Shown here piece by piece: positions 39,439 to 47,564 of a stretch of 64,000 bases of DNA. The stretch is from TMP-86 sp044226865 (lineage in GTDB: Bacteria; Pseudomonadota; Gammaproteobacteria; Steroidobacterales; Steroidobacteraceae). Each line of letters starts with the position of its first letter. Position 1 is the stretch's first letter. The stretch spans positions 1-64,000 of the forward strand of contig JBGAGE010000003.1 in NCBI GenBank assembly GCA_044226865.1, in the 5' to 3' direction. A model generated the notes under the pieces. That model was not told where the DNA came from and ran no database searches. It worked only from the letters and a program-made list of their open reading frames with translations. A program made the translations under genes and the position numbers.

Positions 39439-40438
39439 CCTTTCGCCCTCGCCGGGCGGCGCCGTCCGCACCGGGTACACGCTTTTTCCTGGCGCCGAGC
39501 TCATCGACGACCGCCGCGAGGTCGGGCGGCAGAGGAGCGCTGGCGTGGAAAGGTTCCCCGCTTCCCGGCCAATCGAAAGCAATCGACTGGGAATGCAGGA
39601 AAATCCGCTTCAGGCCTCGTAACTTCAATTCGGCGTTGCGTTCGTGATCGCCGTACTTGTCATCACCCAGCAGAGGATGGCCGGCGAAAGCCGCATGCAC
39701 ACGGATCTGGTGCGTTCGCCCGGTCGGGATATCCACCTGCATGAGCGTCGCGAGCGATCCAAAGAACTGCACCGGCTTGAATATGCTCACCGATTGCTTG
39801 CCTGCGGCGGCCACCTTCACATGGCGTTCACCCTGCCGGCGGTTGTCGGTGGCCAGCGGTGCATCGATCCGCTTGGTCCCGAGCTGCCAACTGCCAGCCA
39901 CCAACGCAAGGTAGGTCTTGCTCATGCCGCCCTCGCGGATCAGCTTGTGGAGCGAGGTGAGCGCCGCACGCGTGCGGGCCACGATCAGGCAGCCACTGGT
40001 GTCCCTATCCAGCCGGTGGACCAGTTCCAACGACTCCGCCGGTCGCGAGGCACGCAGCGCCTCGATCAGGCCGAAGCTCATGCCGCTGCCACCGTGAACG
40101 GCGACGCCTGCCGGCTTGTTGATCACGAGCACGCGTGAGTCCTGGTGCAGGATGGATGTCTCGATCAATTCGATCAGGCTGGTCGAGGGCCGGGCCGGCG
40201 CGCTGCGATCGGCCTGGCGCACCGGTGGCAGGCGAATCTCATCGCCCGCTACCAGGCGATACTCCGCATCCACGCGCTTGCGGTTGACCCTCACCTCGCC
40301 CTTGCGCAGCAGTCGATACACGCGGCTGCGCGGCACGGTCTTGAAGTGCCGCAGCAGGAAGTTGTCGATGCGCTGCCCGGCTTCCGCATCCGACACCGAA
40401 TGCTGGGCTACCGCGCCGCGGTTTGAAGTCTCACTCAT
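39425..40438 (-). CDS. rluC: 23S rRNA pseudouridine synthase RluC
   Basis: Modifies 23S rRNA uridines 955, 2504 and 2580 (E. coli numbering). The 337 residues have an N-terminal S4 domain (QRIDNFLLRHFKTVPRSRVYRLLRKGEVRVN) and the RluA-type catalytic domain with HRLDRDTSGCLIV, which contains the catalytic Asp. The C-terminus has an unusual basic extension (RRGRKVRAP). It is divergent from rne, the same pairing as in E. coli. Confidence 0.95.
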   Translation of the reverse strand: MSETSNRGAVAQHSVSDAEAGQRIDNFLLRHFKTVPRSRVYRLLRKGEVRVNRKRVDAEYRLVAGDEIRLPPVRQADRSAPARPSTSLIELIETSILHQDSRVLVINKPAGVAVHGGSGMSFGLIEALRASRPAESLELVHRLDRDTSGCLIVARTRAALTSLHKLIREGGMSKTYLALVAGSWQLGTKRIDAPLATDNRRQGERHVKVAAAGKQSVSIFKPVQFFGSLATLMQVDIPTGRTHQIRVHAAFAGHPLLGDDKYGDHERNAELKLRGLKRIFLHSQSIAFDWPGSGEPFHASAPLPPDLAAVVDELGARKKRVPGADGAARRGRKVRAP

Positions 40439-40456
40439 GGCATTTCTAAGATGTTG

Positions 40457-40462
40457 ATTATA
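40457..40462 (-). promoter_or_regulatory. Possible -10 box of rluC
   Basis: TATAAT on the minus strand, 18 bases before the rluC start. No good -35 partner is seen. Confidence 0.3.
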
Positions 40463-40492
40463 TTGACCTACGACAAGCGCCGGTGATAGTAT
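40463..40492 (+). promoter_or_regulatory. Probable rne promoter
   Basis: TTGACC (40463-40468) followed after 16 bases by GATAGT (40485-40490), or after 18 by TAGTAT. Transcription would begin near 40498, giving an untranslated leader of about 350 bases before the ATG at 40845. The leader length is close to that of the autoregulated E. coli rne mRNA. Confidence 0.45.
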
Positions 40493-40553
40493 CGCGGAAC
40501 CGTGTCAAGTGCGGCCCCGCTCGTCGGTGGCCTTCAAAAGATACCGGTTTTGC

Positions 40554-40583
40554 GCGGCGCTCCCGTCTTCGTGGGAGCGCCGC
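40554..40583 (+). promoter_or_regulatory. rne: Stem-loop in the rne 5' leader
   Basis: GCGGCGCTCCC GTCTTCGT GGGAGCGCCGC is a perfect 11-base-pair hairpin with an 8-base loop, about 55 bases after the presumed transcription start. In E. coli a leader hairpin (hp2) lets RNase E bind and cleave its own mRNA, and this hairpin is a candidate equivalent. There is no T-run after it and it lies 260 bases before the start codon, so a terminator for another gene is less likely. The remaining leader to 40844 shows no reading frame I would support. Confidence 0.6.
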
Positions 40584-40844
40584 ATATTAGTTGGTTCTGG
40601 ACATCCAGACCATCGCTCGGCCGATGAGAGCGGTGCATTGCTTCTTTCTTAAAGAGTGCCGTGTGCCGCGCAAGCGGTAATTTCAAGAACAGGCCGAAAA
40701 AAGGCGTGCTGTACCTGTCGTTGCAAATCTGGTTGGTGTTGTCGCCGGTCGCGTTGCTCGTGATCGGCCACCCCCGTATGGCGCTCGCGCAACTTTTCCC
40801 TGTTCTCCCACTCTCCTCGGCCCCTAGAAAATCAGTTGGGGCAA

Positions 40845-43355
40845 ATGAAAAGAATGCTCGTCAACGCAACTCAGGAAGAAGAGTTGCGCGTAGCCTTGGT
40901 GGATGGACAGAAACTCTACGACCTCTCCATCGAGATTTCTTCCAGAGAACAGAAAAAATCCAACGTCTATAAGGGCCGGATCACCCGGGTCGAACCCAGC
41001 CTGGAGGCTGCGTTCGTCGACTACGGCGCGCAGCGCCATGGCTTCCTGCCGCTGAAGGAAATCTCCAAGGAGTATTTCCGGAAAGAACCGGCGCAGGGCG
41101 GCCGCATGAACATCAAGGACCTCCTGCAGGAGGGCCAGGAACTCATCGTCCAGGTGGAAAAAGAGGAGCGCGGCAACAAAGGCGCCGCCCTCACCACCTT
41201 CATCAGTCTTGCCGGCCGATTCCTCGTGCTGATGCCGAACAACCCGCGCGCCGGTGGCGTGTCGAGGCGCATCGAAGGCGAGGATCGCGACCAGATGCGC
41301 GAGGCCATGAGCGAACTGCAGATCCCGGAAGGGATGGGCGCGATCGTGCGCACCGCCGGCGTGGGACGCACGGCGGAAGAGCTGCAGTGGGATTTCAACA
41401 ATCTCAAGACCGCCTGGGATGCCATCGTGCAGGCCAATACCGGCAGGCAGGCGCCTTTCCTCATCTTCCAGGAAAGCGACGCGGTCACCCGCGGCCTGCG
41501 CGACTATTTCTCCGATGATGTCGGCGAATGCCTCATCGACCAGCCCGATGCCTTCCAGAAGGCTCAGGAATACATGCAGCGCTTCATGCCGCCGGATGCG
41601 CAGCGCAAATTGAAGCTCTACCAGGATCCGGTGCCGCTGTTCACGCGTTACCAGATCGAGAGCCAGATCGAATCGGCGTATTCGCACAAGGTCAACCTGC
41701 CCTCCGGCGGCAGCCTCGTCATCGATCACACCGAGGCGCTGGTATCCATCGACATCAACTCCGCGCGCAGCACGCGTGGCGGGGACATCGAGGCCACCGC
41801 GCTCAACACCAACCTCGAGGCGGCAGAGGAAGTGGCGCGACAGCTGCGCCTGCGCGACCTCGGTGGCCTGATCGTCATCGATTTCATCGACATGGAATCC
41901 ACGCGCAACCAGCGCATGGTGGAAGACAAGCTGCGCGATGCCGTGCGCATGGACCGCGCCCGCATCCAACTCGGCCGCCTGTCGCGCTTCGGCCTGATGG
42001 AGATGTCGCGCCAGCGCCTGCGACCGGCCTTGAGCGAGACCACGCACATCAACTGCCCGCGTTGCAACGGCATGGGCACCATCCGCAGCGTCGAATCCAT
42101 GGCGCTCGCCTTGTTGCGCCTGATCGGCGAGGAGGCGCGCAAGGAACGCACCGGGCGCGTGATCGCGCAGTTGCCCATCGATGTCTCCACCTATCTCATG
42201 AACGAGAAGCGTGAAGCGTTGAAGCAGATCGAGGACCGCGACGAGGTCTCCATCGTCATCGTCCCGAACCAGCACATGCATACCCCCGCGTACACGCTGC
42301 GCCGCATCCGTGAAGATGAAAAGGAGCTGCCGGAAAACAATGCAGTGAGCTACCAGATCCCGGAGACCCCGGTTCTGGACGACAGCGATGTCGGCACGCG
42401 CGACAAGAAGCCGGTGACCGAGGCGGCGGTGGTGCCCAGCATCATGCCCTCGGCTACGCCGATGCCCACACCGGTGGAAACCGTCGCAGCGCCCGCACCC
42501 GTCGCGGCGGCGGTCGAACCGCCCACGGTAGGCATCTTCGTCAAGCTCTGGCGCATGTTCTTCGGTACCGGGACACCTGCGGCCGCGCCCGCCGCAGCCG
42601 ATGGCGACAGCCGCCGCGAGCGTTCCGTGGCGCGGCCTGATTCACGCCCCGATCGTCCGCGCGGCGATCGCGACAGGGATCGTGGACGCGATCGGGATCG
42701 CGGTCGTGATCGCGACCGTGACCGCGATCGCGATCGCGATCGGCATCGCGAAGGCCAGCGGGACGCCGGCGGGGACCGCAATCGTGACGTGCGCCGCGAC
42801 GGCCCGCGGGATGGCTCCCAGCCACGGCGCGACGAACCGCGTCGTGACGGCCGCGGCGGGCGCCATGACGGGCGTCCTGATCGTCCAGACCGCAACGCCG
42901 AGCGCAATCCGCCGATGCCGCCATTGATCGCCGCCGGTTCGCCGGCCGCCGGTTCGCCGGCAGGCGGGAGCGGAATTCCCGGCGGAGGCGGCGCACGACC
43001 CGAAGGTGGTACGCCCGGCGAGGAACGCGGTGAACGCGGCGAGCGGGAACGTGGTGGCCGCGGACGGCGCCGACGCGGCCGCGGCCGGCGCGATGGTGGC
43101 GAACAGGGTAACGCCGCGGGTGGCAACGGCGTCAGCTCGCCTGCCAATGAGGCGGGCGAGCAAACGTCGCGCCCCCCTCAGGAACCGCGAGAGTCCGGCG
43201 GTGGCCAGGCTGCGCTGTTCGATGCACCGCCTTCTTCCGCGCCGGAGCGAGCCCCGAGCGCGGCTGAATCCCGTCCCTCGGAATCCAGCTCGGCGAAGTA
43301 CGTGGTGTGGTCGTCAGGGCCGGAGTCGCCCACCAGCGGGCGCGACGATCATTGA
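40845..43355 (+). CDS. rne: Ribonuclease E
   Basis: Essential endoribonuclease of mRNA decay and rRNA/tRNA processing and scaffold of the degradosome. 836 residues from the ATG at 40845 (MKRMLVNATQEEELRVALVDGQ). The catalytic half has the S1 domain (about 35-125), the DNase I-like domain with the magnesium-binding aspartates in SIDINSARSTRGGD and DFIDME, and the zinc-link NCPRCNGMGT. The C-terminal half is disordered. It includes an amphipathic membrane-anchor-like segment IFVKLWRMFFG (about residue 565), a long Arg-Asp dipeptide repeat, a Gly/Arg/Pro-rich region, and a C-terminal motif KYVVWSSGPE. The tail is shorter than in E. coli (1061 residues). Confidence 0.96.
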   Translation: MKRMLVNATQEEELRVALVDGQKLYDLSIEISSREQKKSNVYKGRITRVEPSLEAAFVDYGAQRHGFLPLKEISKEYFRKEPAQGGRMNIKDLLQEGQELIVQVEKEERGNKGAALTTFISLAGRFLVLMPNNPRAGGVSRRIEGEDRDQMREAMSELQIPEGMGAIVRTAGVGRTAEELQWDFNNLKTAWDAIVQANTGRQAPFLIFQESDAVTRGLRDYFSDDVGECLIDQPDAFQKAQEYMQRFMPPDAQRKLKLYQDPVPLFTRYQIESQIESAYSHKVNLPSGGSLVIDHTEALVSIDINSARSTRGGDIEATALNTNLEAAEEVARQLRLRDLGGLIVIDFIDMESTRNQRMVEDKLRDAVRMDRARIQLGRLSRFGLMEMSRQRLRPALSETTHINCPRCNGMGTIRSVESMALALLRLIGEEARKERTGRVIAQLPIDVSTYLMNEKREALKQIEDRDEVSIVIVPNQHMHTPAYTLRRIREDEKELPENNAVSYQIPETPVLDDSDVGTRDKKPVTEAAVVPSIMPSATPMPTPVETVAAPAPVAAAVEPPTVGIFVKLWRMFFGTGTPAAAPAAADGDSRRERSVARPDSRPDRPRGDRDRDRGRDRDRGRDRDRDRDRDRDRHREGQRDAGGDRNRDVRRDGPRDGSQPRRDEPRRDGRGGRHDGRPDRPDRNAERNPPMPPLIAAGSPAAGSPAGGSGIPGGGGARPEGGTPGEERGERGERERGGRGRRRRGRGRRDGGEQGNAAGGNGVSSPANEAGEQTSRPPQEPRESGGGQAALFDAPPSSAPERAPSAAESRPSESSSAKYVVWSSGPESPTSGRDDH
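42650..42770 (+). repeat. rne: GATCGC-rich simple repeat within rne
   Basis: The DNA here is built of degenerate GATCGC/CGTGAC units that encode an alternating Arg-Asp stretch. It corresponds to an arginine-rich RNA-binding region in the RNase E scaffold and is likely prone to length variation. Confidence 0.7.
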
Positions 43356-43363
43356 GTGATCCG

Positions 43364-43393
43364 GCGGTGGCGGACTGAAAGGTCCGTCACCGC
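43364..43393. terminator. Hairpin between rne and the DUF4184 gene
   Basis: GCGGTGGCGGAC TGAAAG GTCCGTCACCGC forms a 12-base-pair stem with one G-U pair, nine bases after the rne stop. It lies between convergent genes; no long T-run follows on either strand. Confidence 0.6.
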
Positions 43394-43402
43394 CCTTCCC
43401 TG

Positions 43403-44203
43403 TCAGCCCCGGCGTTCATCCGCCGCACGCCCCGCCAGGCGCGCCCGCAACAGCGCGCTCACCACCAGCAGTGAAAACAACATGCCGCGCAGTCCGCCGA
43501 TCACCGCGGCCTCGAAGATCAACGACCAGGCCTTGCCCCGCAGCCACGCCATCCAGGTAAGCCTGAACGAGATCGCGGCGAACACCACCGCGGCGAGCGC
43601 ATAAGCGGCCATCCAGCGACGGCGCGCGCCGCGATCGAGGGCTCGCCGCGGCGACGTAACCTCCGGCGCTGCGCGCATCGCAGCGGCCACGAGGTACAGC
43701 ACCACCGCAAGCCCCAGCACCGAGCTCAGGTGCTGCGCAAGATGATAGGCGTAGAGCGAATGGCCGCCGAAATCCACCGAATCATCCAGCACCGGAAACA
43801 TGCGAACACCGCGCGCACCCTCGTGCGTGAAACCATCCCAGGCCAGATGCGTCACCGCGCCGGCGAACACACCAAGGCCGGCAATCAACCATTGCCGCGC
43901 GCTGGCGATTGGATCCGGCACCGCCAGCGGGCGGCTGCGCTCATGTGCCGCATCCGGCAGGATCTGCCAGGCCGCCGGCTTGATGATGTATTCGAACAGC
44001 CAGTAGCACAGCACCCCCACCGGCAGGCAGAACGTGAACAATCCGTGGATGCTGTGCGATTCGACGCGCGGTGCGTTCCATGGCACCAGCAGCACGAAAT
44101 CCGGCGCCATGCTGCCGATGACCACGGCGGACAATGCCCGCCAGCGATTCAAGCGGCGCGCGAACGGCAGCACGACGGCAGCGTGCGATAGGGTGAACGG
44201 CAT
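43403..44203 (-). CDS. DUF4184 family membrane protein
   Basis: A membrane protein of about 266 residues. I start it at 44203 (MPFTLSHAAVVLPFARRL), the conserved DUF4184 opening; the frame goes on to 44254 without support. Six or so hydrophobic helices alternate with short loops. The opening TLSHA and the later HLAWDGFTHE carry conserved histidines and acids, suggesting a metal-dependent membrane hydrolase, but no function is established. Its start lies two bases from the tyrosine phosphatase stop, so the two are probably co-transcribed. Confidence 0.82.
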   Translation of the reverse strand: MPFTLSHAAVVLPFARRLNRWRALSAVVIGSMAPDFVLLVPWNAPRVESHSIHGLFTFCLPVGVLCYWLFEYIIKPAAWQILPDAAHERSRPLAVPDPIASARQWLIAGLGVFAGAVTHLAWDGFTHEGARGVRMFPVLDDSVDFGGHSLYAYHLAQHLSSVLGLAVVLYLVAAAMRAAPEVTSPRRALDRGARRRWMAAYALAAVVFAAISFRLTWMAWLRGKAWSLIFEAAVIGGLRGMLFSLLVVSALLRARLAGRAADERRG

Positions 44204-44205
44204 CG

Positions 44206-44667
44206 TCAGCCCCCGCCCGCGCGACTCAACAGTCCTTGACCCGCCAGCTGGCACAGGTCGAGCACCGTCTCGAAGCCATCCTCATCGCCGTAATAGGGAT
44301 CGGGAACTTCCTCGACACCCGCGCCGGGCGCGTAATCCATCAGCAATTGCAGCCTCGAGCTTGCGGTCGCCGGCCGCAACCTGCGCAACTGCGCAAGATT
44401 GGCGCGATCCATGGCGAGGATCAGCTCGAAGCTCTCGAAATCCGCGGCACAGATCTGCCGCGCCCGCAGGCCGCCGATATCGATGCCGCGGCGGCGCGCG
44501 GCGCGCTGGCTGCGCGGGTCCGGCGCTGCTCCGATGTGGTAGTCGGCCGTCCCGGCCGAATCCAGCTTCCAGCCGGCGAGTTGGCGCGAGTTGACCAGAT
44601 GGCGCATCACCCCTTCCGCGGTAGGACTACGGCAGATGTTTCCCAGGCACACAAAAAGCACGCGCAT
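44206..44667 (-). CDS. Low-molecular-weight protein-tyrosine phosphatase
   Basis: A 153-residue phosphatase with the P-loop VCLGNICRSP (nucleophile Cys7, Arg13) at the N-terminus and the general-acid motif VPDPYYGDEDGFETVLDL. Such enzymes often act on bacterial tyrosine kinases of polysaccharide export, but no kinase or capsule genes lie here. It is divergent from the beta-barrel gene with 15 bases between the starts, so their promoters overlap. Confidence 0.92.
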   Translation of the reverse strand: MRVLFVCLGNICRSPTAEGVMRHLVNSRQLAGWKLDSAGTADYHIGAAPDPRSQRAARRRGIDIGGLRARQICAADFESFELILAMDRANLAQLRRLRPATASSRLQLLMDYAPGAGVEEVPDPYYGDEDGFETVLDLCQLAGQGLLSRAGGG

Positions 44668-44682
44668 CAGGCTATCTTAGCA

Positions 44683-45561
44683 ATGCTCATGTCCGATCCC
44701 GGTGTCATTCGAAAATTGCGGGCCCGCGTCGACCGCTGGTGGGTCATCCTGGCAACCCTGACGATCTCGTCAGCATTCCAGCAGGTGAACGCCGCGGCAC
44801 TGAACCGCTCCGAACAGACCATCGCCAATTTCTCCTTCGCAAGCCAGCTCGGGTCCGGCATTTATTCCGTCAATGGCCGCACCATCCAGATCTACCGCTT
44901 ACCCATCAGCTGGGACTACCGCCAGCCCAGCGAGACCCAATCCGGGATCAGCCTGCTCATGCCACTGACCCTCGGCTTCTATGATTTCAACCTCGAGGAC
45001 GTACTACAGACCCAACTGCCACGCAGCATCGACACGCTGAGTTTCGTGCCCGGAGTGGAATTCACGCGTGTGCTCCACAAGGATTGGCTGGCCAGCGCCT
45101 TCGTGCAGGCCGGCATTGCCAAGGAACGCACCAGCACCGCAGATGCCTGGACCTATGCCGGCGGCCTGGGTGCGGACCGGCGCGTCGAGCTGCACGCCTT
45201 CCAGGTTCACTATCATGCGCAACTGCTGTACGCCGCCGCATTGTTCAAGGACCGGCGCGACGACTCCATGCTGCGCCTGAGCACCGGGATCGAGGCCCGT
45301 CATCTGCTCCCACGCAGCATTCGGGGCGAGCCGCTCGACTACGGCCTGTACGTCCTGAACGAATGGTACCTGCGGCGCCCGGACCCGCCCCTCGCCTCGC
45401 TCGGCGCGCCGATCACCGCGGTGCAATGGGAACTCGGCATCACACTCGGCTCGGCGCGGCCCGTGCACGTGTGGAAAATCCCGCTGCCCAGGCTCGGAAT
45501 CGGTTACCGCTTCGGTGATTCGCTGTCGGTGATCCGGCTCGTGTTCGGCGCCCCGTTTTGA
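44683..45561 (+). CDS. Orphan outer-membrane beta-barrel-like protein
   Basis: I do not recognise a named family. The protein has 292 residues from the ATG at 44683 (or 290 from 44689). An N-terminal segment WWVILATLTISSAFQQVNA looks like a signal sequence. The rest has alternating amphipathic strands (for example GIYSVNGRTIQIYRLPISWDY, SLLMPLTLGFYDF) and ends RLVFGAPF, with the terminal Phe typical of outer-membrane barrels. About 12 strands could be accommodated. The gene is divergent from the tyrosine phosphatase. Its 3' end is 23 bases before the quinone oxidoreductase start. Confidence 0.75.
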   Translation: MLMSDPGVIRKLRARVDRWWVILATLTISSAFQQVNAAALNRSEQTIANFSFASQLGSGIYSVNGRTIQIYRLPISWDYRQPSETQSGISLLMPLTLGFYDFNLEDVLQTQLPRSIDTLSFVPGVEFTRVLHKDWLASAFVQAGIAKERTSTADAWTYAGGLGADRRVELHAFQVHYHAQLLYAAALFKDRRDDSMLRLSTGIEARHLLPRSIRGEPLDYGLYVLNEWYLRRPDPPLASLGAPITAVQWELGITLGSARPVHVWKIPLPRLGIGYRFGDSLSVIRLVFGAPF

Positions 45562-45584
45562 CGACCCGCGCCTATAATCGGCGC

Positions 45585-46568
45585 ATGCGTATCATCGATG
45601 TTCCCCAGCCAGGCGGGCCCGACTCGCTGGTGGTTGCAGAAGCCCCCATCCCCGAACCCGCCGCCGGCGACGTGCTCATCAAGGTGGCCGCCGCGGGCGT
45701 CAACCGCGCTGATGTGCTGCAGCGGCGCGGCGACTATCCGCCACCGGCTGGCGCGCCCAAACACCCCGGCCTCGAGGTGTCGGGGATCGTCGAGCGCGTG
45801 GGCGCCGGCGTCGCTGAATTCAAACCCGGCGATGCCGTGTGCGCCCTGCTTCAAGGCGGCGGCTACGGCGAATATGCGGTCGCTCCCGCCGGCCAGGTGC
45901 TGCCGATTCCCGTCGGCGTGAGCCTCGTCGATGGCGCCGCACTCCCCGAGGCCTGTTTCACGGCTTGGAGCAATATATTCATGTTCGGCCGGCTGCAACC
46001 CGGCGAGACCTTCCTCGTGCACGGCGGCACCAGCGGCATCGGCGTCACGGCCATCCAATTGGCCGTGAACCGCGGGGCGCGGGTATTCGCCACCGCCGGC
46101 AGTGCGGAGAAGTGCCGGTACTGTGAATCGCTGGGTGCGGCCGCTGCGTTCAATTATCGCGAGGCCGATTTCGTCGCGGCCGTTCGTGCGGCGACCGCCG
46201 GCAAGGGCGTGAATGTGATTCTCGACATGGTCGCCGGCGACTACACCGCGCGCAATATCGATGCCCTGAGCGAGGATGGCCGCCTCGTCGTCATTGCCAC
46301 CCAGGGCGGCGCGACGTCGAGCATCAACGTGCTGAAGATCATGCAAAAGCGCGCGATTCTCACCGGCTCGGCGCTGCGACCACGGACCACCGCCTTCAAG
46401 TCCGAGGTGAAGCGCCAGTTGCTCGAGCACGTCTGGCCGGACATCGCCGCCGGCAAATTCCGCCTCGTCGTGGATCAGCGCCTGCCGTTGGCACGGGCAG
46501 CCGAGGCGCATCGGCGCATGGAGAGCAGCGCGCATATCGGCAAGATCCTGCTCACTGCCCAGGGTTGA
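45585..46568 (+). CDS. NAD(P)H quinone oxidoreductase, PIG3/Qor type
   Basis: A zinc-free medium-chain dehydrogenase/reductase of 327 residues. I start at 45585 (MRIIDVPQPGGPDSLVV), which fits the family; an ATG at 45558 overlaps the previous stop. The catalytic-domain motif AAGVNRADVLQRRGDYPPP and the NADPH-binding region VHGGTSGIGVTAIQLA are present, and the zinc ligands of alcohol dehydrogenases are missing, as in PIG3 (TIGR02824 type). The reaction is probably one- or two-electron reduction of quinones. The 3' end overlaps kdsB by 17 bases, convergently. Confidence 0.9.
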   Translation: MRIIDVPQPGGPDSLVVAEAPIPEPAAGDVLIKVAAAGVNRADVLQRRGDYPPPAGAPKHPGLEVSGIVERVGAGVAEFKPGDAVCALLQGGGYGEYAVAPAGQVLPIPVGVSLVDGAALPEACFTAWSNIFMFGRLQPGETFLVHGGTSGIGVTAIQLAVNRGARVFATAGSAEKCRYCESLGAAAAFNYREADFVAAVRAATAGKGVNVILDMVAGDYTARNIDALSEDGRLVVIATQGGATSSINVLKIMQKRAILTGSALRPRTTAFKSEVKRQLLEHVWPDIAAGKFRLVVDQRLPLARAAEAHRRMESSAHIGKILLTAQG

Positions 46569-47406
46569 GCAAGGCGCGCACGCGCTGCAGATCTTCCTCG
46601 GTGTCGATGCCGGGCGGCGGCGCTTCGTTCATGAGCAGCAGGTGAATCCCCATGCCATGTTCCAGGGCGCGCAGTTGCTCCAGCTTTTCCATGTCCTCGA
46701 GCGCCCCCGGCGGCCAGGCGGCAAATTGCTTGAGACTCGCGGCACGATAAGCATATAAGCCGATGTGCCGCCAGGCGCGGCCCACTTCCGCCTGCGTCGC
46801 GCCGGCCGCACCGGCGCCCTTGGCGGCGGAATCCCGCGGCCAGGGAATGGGGGCACGGCTGAAGTACAACGCACGGCCATCCAAGGCCCGCACCGCCTTC
46901 ACGCAGTTCGGGTCCAGCCATTGCTCGCGCGAGGTGAATGGCGTGACCGGCGTGGCGATCTGGCAGTCCGGATGCTGGTGCAAAGCCGTTGCCAGCGCTG
47001 CGATGCTATCCGGAGGAATCAAGGGCTCATCGCCCTGCACGTTCACGATGATGTCGGCATCGCCCATCCGGCGCCGCGCCGCCACCTCGGCAAGGCGGTC
47101 GGTACCGGACAGATGAGCGGCGGACGTCATCTCCACTTCCGCTCCGAACGCCAACGCGGCGGCGCGCACGCGCTCATCGTCGGTGGCGATGATCACCTGG
47201 GCCGCGCCACTGCTGCCGGCGCGCTCCCACACCCACTGCAGCATGGGCCTGCCGCCCAGGTCGCACAGCGGCTTGCCAGGCAGGCGCGAGGAGGCATATC
47301 GCGCCGGAATGATGACCGTGAACGAAGGTTGCTTGATGGCGGTTCTCCGCTTCCGGCCCTCAGCGCGACAACAACGGGTCTTCGGCGGCAAGGTTGCGCG
47401 CCTCAT
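46552..47406 (-). CDS. kdsB: 3-deoxy-manno-octulosonate cytidylyltransferase (KdsB)
   Basis: Activates Kdo as CMP-Kdo for lipopolysaccharide. The nucleotidyltransferase signature VIIPARYASSRLPGKPLCDLG, the block TDRLAEV, and NVQGDEPLIP are intact. The start is problematic. The family begins near SFTVIIPARY, at about 47330, but no ATG, GTG or TTG lies there. The nearest are ATG 47406 and TTG 47391, inside the preceding ycaR gene, giving a 25-residue Arg-rich extension. An ATC at 47337 behind CGGAG is a non-standard possibility. I report the ATG. It is part of ycaR-kdsB with lpxK and msbA upstream. Confidence 0.93.
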   Translation of the reverse strand: MRRATLPPKTRCCRAEGRKRRTAIKQPSFTVIIPARYASSRLPGKPLCDLGGRPMLQWVWERAGSSGAAQVIIATDDERVRAAALAFGAEVEMTSAAHLSGTDRLAEVAARRRMGDADIIVNVQGDEPLIPPDSIAALATALHQHPDCQIATPVTPFTSREQWLDPNCVKAVRALDGRALYFSRAPIPWPRDSAAKGAGAAGATQAEVGRAWRHIGLYAYRAASLKQFAAWPPGALEDMEKLEQLRALEHGMGIHLLLMNEAPPPGIDTEEDLQRVRALLNPGQ

Positions 47407-47554
47407 CCGGCAACATCACGGGTATGTCGTCGCGAATGGCATAGGCCAGCCGGTCGGCGCGGCAGATCAGTTCTCCCTCCCCGGCCGATTGCACCAGCCG
47501 CAGCGGCCCCTTGCAGACCGGGCAAACCAGCAGATCCAGCAGATGTTTGTCCAA
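47360..47554 (-). CDS. ycaR: Trm112/YcaR family small protein
   Basis: A 64-residue protein of the UPF0434/Trm112 family, beginning MDKHLLDLLVCPVCKGPLRL. The zinc-knuckle has CPVC, then a single later Cys (ELICRADRLAYAI), so the second pair is incomplete, as often in bacterial YcaR. Eukaryotic Trm112 activates methyltransferases; the bacterial role is unknown. It lies between lpxK and kdsB as in E. coli and overlaps the predicted kdsB 5' end. Confidence 0.92.
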   Translation of the reverse strand: MDKHLLDLLVCPVCKGPLRLVQSAGEGELICRADRLAYAIRDDIPVMLPDEARNLAAEDPLLSR

Positions 47555-47564
47555 GCAACGCTCC

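Noticed and set aside
42650..42770. GATCGC repeats as a HIP1- or DnaA-like regulatory array
   Set aside because: The repeat is in frame and fully explained by Arg-Asp codons of RNase E.
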